A DNA stretch of 38,982 bases from IMG/VR virus record IMGVR_UViG_3300046323_000172, positions 1 through 38,982 of that record. One strand, 5' to 3'. The DNA is from a virus. Positions within the stretch are counted from its first letter, which is position 1. Every line of letters begins with the position of its first letter. This document shows positions 37,870 through 38,982 of the stretch, piece after piece. Below the pieces are notes generated by a model. It saw only the letters and a program-made list of their open reading frames with translations. It was not told the DNA's origin and ran no database searches. Both the position numbers and the translations under genes were made by a program.

Positions 37870-38982
37870 TGAAATACACGCAAAATCAATTTAAATCTTT
37901 GCTAGATGGCATCTATGACGGTTCGATAACCGAATACGATTTGCCGCAAGATTTGTATTTGGCCATTGCGGACTATTTAAAAAAGGGTTTGTATGAGGGA
38001 TTCGGAAACACGCTATCGAAGCTATCCGAAAACCTTGCAAACGGCGGCGGAAGTTTAAACGATTTAGAATTGTTGGCAGAATTGCGCTCTAACATTTATA
38101 TGTTTAGCGCGGCCAAAACGTTTCAGCAAGTTAAGGAGATGACTTCGGCGCTAGTTAATGAAGACGGCGTCGTGCGTTCGTTTTCAGCGTTCAAAAAAGA
38201 GGCGATTAATATATTTGGCCTGTATAATGAAACGTGGCTTAAAACCGAATACAACACGGCAATAGGCCAAGCGCAGGAGGCCATTAAATGGCAAAGAATA
38301 GAAGAACAAAAAGATGTCCTTCCGTATTTGAAATATCTGGCGGTACTAGACCCGCATACTTCAATAATTTGCCGTCCGCTGGATGGTATTGTGGCGAAGG
38401 TTGGCGACCCTATTTGGGCAAAAATTGCCCCGCTAAATCATTTCAATTGCCGGTGTTTACTTTTGCAGGTTGACGAAGAAGAAGGACGCAAAGAATTAAC
38501 GCCTGACGGCGATAAATTAAAGCGTGTCGATCAGGTCGAAGCAGAAATGCAACCCGTATTTAAAATGAACGCCGGAAAAGATGGCTATATTTTTAAAGGC
38601 GACCACCCTTATTTTGAAGTCGCAAAAAAGGACAGGGAATTCGCAAAAAATAACTTTGATTTGCCTATTCCAAAAATGGACAACAAAGGCCAAAGTTTGA
38701 CGCCTGAATTTATGCCAGCCAAAAACATTAAGGAGGCGGCGCAATACGCCAAAGATGTTTTAGGTGTCAAATATGCCGATTTTAAGGGCGTAAATATTGA
38801 TATAGCAAATGATATGAATAAAGGGCTATTTAATACAAAGGTATTGATGCCCGAAATTAAAGTAAACGGAATAGGTAGCGCGCAGGAATGTAACAAAGCA
38901 ATTAAAAGAGATGTTATTGAAGCGTACAGGGAAACAAGTTACTATAAAACCGTTAAAGAAAAATTCGGCATCAATTACGCTG
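37869..38982 (+). CDS. MuF-type minor head protein, N-terminal part
   Basis: This is the 5' part of the gene that continues at position 1. It opens MKYTQNQFKSLLDGIYDG and has the gp7/gpF core near residues 120-200: TEYNTAIGQAQEAIKWQRI, LAVLDPHTSIICRPLDG and APLNHFNCRCLLLQ, the last being the conserved CRC motif. A spacer (about 200-400) leads to the metallopeptidase domain. The frame is open to the window edge and matches the frame at position 2. The start ATG at 37869 overlaps the portal stop. Confidence 0.87.
   Translation, partial: MKYTQNQFKSLLDGIYDGSITEYDLPQDLYLAIADYLKKGLYEGFGNTLSKLSENLANGGGSLNDLELLAELRSNIYMFSAAKTFQQVKEMTSALVNEDGVVRSFSAFKKEAINIFGLYNETWLKTEYNTAIGQAQEAIKWQRIEEQKDVLPYLKYLAVLDPHTSIICRPLDGIVAKVGDPIWAKIAPLNHFNCRCLLLQVDEEEGRKELTPDGDKLKRVDQVEAEMQPVFKMNAGKDGYIFKGDHPYFEVAKKDREFAKNNFDLPIPKMDNKGQSLTPEFMPAKNIKEAAQYAKDVLGVKYADFKGVNIDIANDMNKGLFNTKVLMPEIKVNGIGSAQECNKAIKRDVIEAYRETSYYKTVKEKFGINYA
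38867..38982. repeat. Terminal direct repeat, right copy
   Basis: Identical to positions 1-116. When the two copies are merged, the MuF gene is continuous and the unit length is 38,866 bp. Confidence 0.97.

Noticed and set aside
38288-38473. Alternative + frame inside the MuF gene
   Set aside because: Out-of-frame translation of the conserved CRC region of the minor head protein.
1-38982. CRISPR array or other regular repeat-spacer structure
   Set aside because: No set of evenly spaced repeats of suitable length was seen.

Overview
The window is the essentially complete genome of a tailed, contractile-tail (myovirus-type) bacteriophage of a Bacteroidota host, probably aquatic or Flavobacteriia/Sphingobacteriia-like. 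All convincing genes are on the + strand. The first 116 bases are identical to the last 116, so the contig closes into a circular or terminally redundant unit of about 38,866 bp. One gene (portal-linked MuF-type minor head protein) crosses the junction. The host assignment rests on three things: promoters of the Bacteroidota type (TTG/TTTG, 20 bp, TAnnTTTG), the near absence of Shine-Dalgarno sequences with AT-rich leaders, and Sec signal peptides of the MKK...AKA|Q style.

Layout. 33.8-38.98 kb and 0-2.6 kb: packaging and a Mu-like head module (TerS, TerL, gp36-like connector, DUF935-type portal, MuF protein fused to a zinc metallopeptidase, gpG-like morphogenesis protein, tail-terminator-like protein). 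2.6-5.3 kb: baseplate J and I-like proteins plus short fibres. 5.6-8.4 kb: ClpP-type prohead protease/scaffold fusion, major capsid protein, probable decoration protein. 8.4-16 kb: tail sheath, tube, assembly chaperone with a probable -1 frameshift, tape measure, DUF6046-like protein, gpD-like hub, spike, gp25-like wedge, LysM/gpX-like protein. 16-20.6 kb: a 1248-residue mosaic tail fibre with a signal peptide and three small accessory genes. 20.6-22.5 kb: lysis cassette (holin, second small membrane protein, single-chain spanin candidate, endolysin) closed by a strong terminator.

22.5-33.7 kb: early region. It begins with two closely related promoters (22.5 and 25.2 kb), each with a TAGTAA...TTACTA operator-like palindrome between the -33 and -7 boxes. 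It encodes a metallophosphoesterase, ERF recombinase, an SSB-like protein with a DDLPF tail, a DUF4373-type replication initiator and its partner, two small XRE regulators, a VRR-NUC nuclease, DUF3310 protein, a ParB-methyltransferase fusion and many small proteins. No DNA polymerase, helicase, transposase or integrase is visible, so replication should use host enzymes recruited by the initiator proteins, and lysogeny by integration is not supported.

The least ordinary parts are: (i) a compact structured RNA at about 27.89-27.98 kb, whose first hairpin loop and terminator loop are complementary over 8 nt (predicted kissing-loop); (ii) a tRNA-like gene at 31.0 kb whose 3' end is duplicated around an AT-rich HNH endonuclease gene with its own promoter, followed by another structured non-coding segment; (iii) the duplicated promoter/operator and a recurrent CCTAAACC leader motif in early genes, with complementary copies upstream of the preceding terminators; and (iv) a tail fibre carrying an export signal.
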